NCBI GenBank assembly: GCA_035610365.1
Contig: CM069432.1
Span: 83,208,520-83,272,519, forward strand
Direction: 5' to 3'
Origin: Aquatica leii
Taxonomy: Eukaryota > Arthropoda > Insecta > Coleoptera > Lampyridae
Length of the DNA stretch: 64,000 bases
Shown: positions 63,265 to 64,000 of the stretch, piece by piece
Position numbering within the stretch: the first letter of the stretch is position 1
Layout of the letters: each line of letters starts with the position of its first letter
Position numbers and translations under genes: made by a program
Notes under the pieces: generated by a model
Seen by the model: only the letters and a program-made list of their open reading frames with translations
What the model was told of the DNA's origin: nothing
Database searches by the model: none

Positions 63265-63415
63265 ATCCCGGAGTGCCGAACAAAAAACCAGTTAAGATCA
63301 CTGGTAGTTGCTTATAAGCCTTTTATCTGGTCGGTTATATACAAGGGGATCGAGCACGCGCCAAAGCAGGTGTTTTAAACCCGACCCATTCAGGCAGGTG
63401 AAACCAACATATGTT
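63265..63415 (+). promoter_or_regulatory. Candidate promoter upstream of the terminal exon
   Basis: A GC-richer patch with GGTTATATACAAGGGG (TATA-like, around 63334-63349), then GCACGCGCCAAAGCAGGTG. A donor-like CAGGCAG|GTGAAA lies at about 63396. It is 120-250 bases upstream of the exon at 63535, so it could supply an alternative short 5' exon. No initiator is obvious, and the patch could instead be an intronic enhancer. Confidence 0.25.
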
Positions 63416-63534
63416 ACTTTTTTTAAATAATGCTGTTTTCTGTAAATGTATTTTAGCCGAATCTGTAATTTTTTTTTTTTTACATTATTGACAACATAAA
63501 ATAGTCACTGATATGTAATAATTTATTTTTGCAG

Positions 63535-63618
63535 AACTTAATATCGAGATGCAAGGTATTGTTTATATGCCTGATGGTCAAATTCAGACGGGTTCGTCGC
63601 CACCTCACAGAAATAGTG
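63535..63618 (+). CDS. Putative coding exon of an unrecognised host gene
   Basis: 84-bp exon between a good acceptor (ATTTATTTTTGCAG) and a strong donor (GTG|GTAAGT). In the best frame it reads LNIEMQGIVYMPDGQIQTG and then SSPPHRNSG. The frame begins two bases in and leaves one base at the end. The ATG at 63549 could be the start codon, since the exon's own upstream codons have no other methionine. The composition (polar, P/S/G-rich) is that of a disordered N-terminus. The exon at 37480 joins it in phase. I do not recognise the gene. The window ends 380 bases later, so the downstream exons are outside it. Confidence 0.45.
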
Positions 63619-64000
63619 GTAAGTTGAAAATATTAAAAAGTAATTAATCATATTGAAATTATGTAAACGTTATTACGCTAGACTTTAGTGTATAAGGAAA
63701 TTTGATGTGTGGTTTTTCTGTTTATATCTGCCATTGTGGTCCATGTAATCTTATTACTTCCTCTTTCTTAAAAATGTAGTTTCCTTTCTTTGCATCCGGA
63801 GTTTAAGATACTTCTTTATCGTATATTATTAAACATATAATACATATCGCCCAGATGGTAAACATCAAAATATATATCTTTTTAAATACCTTAAGGTAAT
63901 TTAGGCCATCTTAAACAAATAAGTACAACCGATTTTTTATCAAGAATTTCAGAGTTCAATTTTTGTCAGGTAACAGTTATCAACAATGGGTACAGATCAT
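63619..64000 (+). other. Presumed intron after the putative exon
   Basis: AT-rich sequence after the GTAAGT donor. No further exon was recognised before the window ends. Confidence 0.35.

Overview
The window is strongly AT-rich, gene-poor eukaryotic DNA. Its decayed elements are typical of insects: an intron-bearing Tc1-like element, a rosa-like (DD41D) mariner, a PIF/Harbinger element with a MADF/BESS partner gene, a BEL/Pao fossil, a Penelope-like fragment with a GIY-YIG piece, a piggyBac scrap and a tyrosine-recombinase remnant. An insect is therefore the best guess; I cannot name the species or order. No rRNA, convincing tRNA, CRISPR array or bacterial-type operon was seen.

No long host ORF is present. 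The best host-gene candidate is a small plus-strand exon at 63535-63618, with a good acceptor, a strong GTAAGT donor and an open frame containing an ATG. An upstream exon-like segment at 37480-37566 ends in a GTATGT donor and is phase-compatible. Together they would make most of the right half of the window one roughly 26 kb intron of a gene I do not recognise. Several patches of higher GC in the AT background (22.5-23.6, 25.1-25.3, 56.6-57.3, 59.0-59.1 and 63.3-63.4 kb) carry motif clusters (Grainyhead-like, RFX-like, CTCF-like, Pho core, TCTCGCGAGA) and are candidate regulatory DNA.

Layout. 0-9 kb: small non-autonomous elements (947-1520, 4052-4892), a 24-bp minisatellite (5911-6031) and a foldback-like element (7142-8672). 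13-16 kb: a transposase scrap and two copies of a dispersed repeat. 15.9-19.3 kb: a complete-looking Tc1-like transposon bounded by TA, with very long inverted terminal repeats and an almost intact transposase gene split by one intron. 19.3-27.3 kb: mostly empty, with candidate enhancers. 27.3-34.2 kb: a nested cluster in which a PIF/Harbinger element has its transposase (+) and MADF/BESS gene (-) arranged as interleaved exons on opposite strands, is interrupted by a BEL/Pao fossil, and is followed by a rosa-like element whose two ends both carry 5' transposase sequence in inverted orientation. 45.2-47.0 kb: a tyrosine-recombinase remnant, a perfect 32-bp-arm palindrome and a Penelope-like fragment. 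53.2-54.8 kb: four copies of a 20-bp palindrome around a piggyBac scrap, then a second head-to-head pair of the Penelope-associated repeat.

All calls come from reading the sequence and remembered family motifs; no alignments or searches were run. The transposase genes serve their own elements and show no sign of working with a host pathway.
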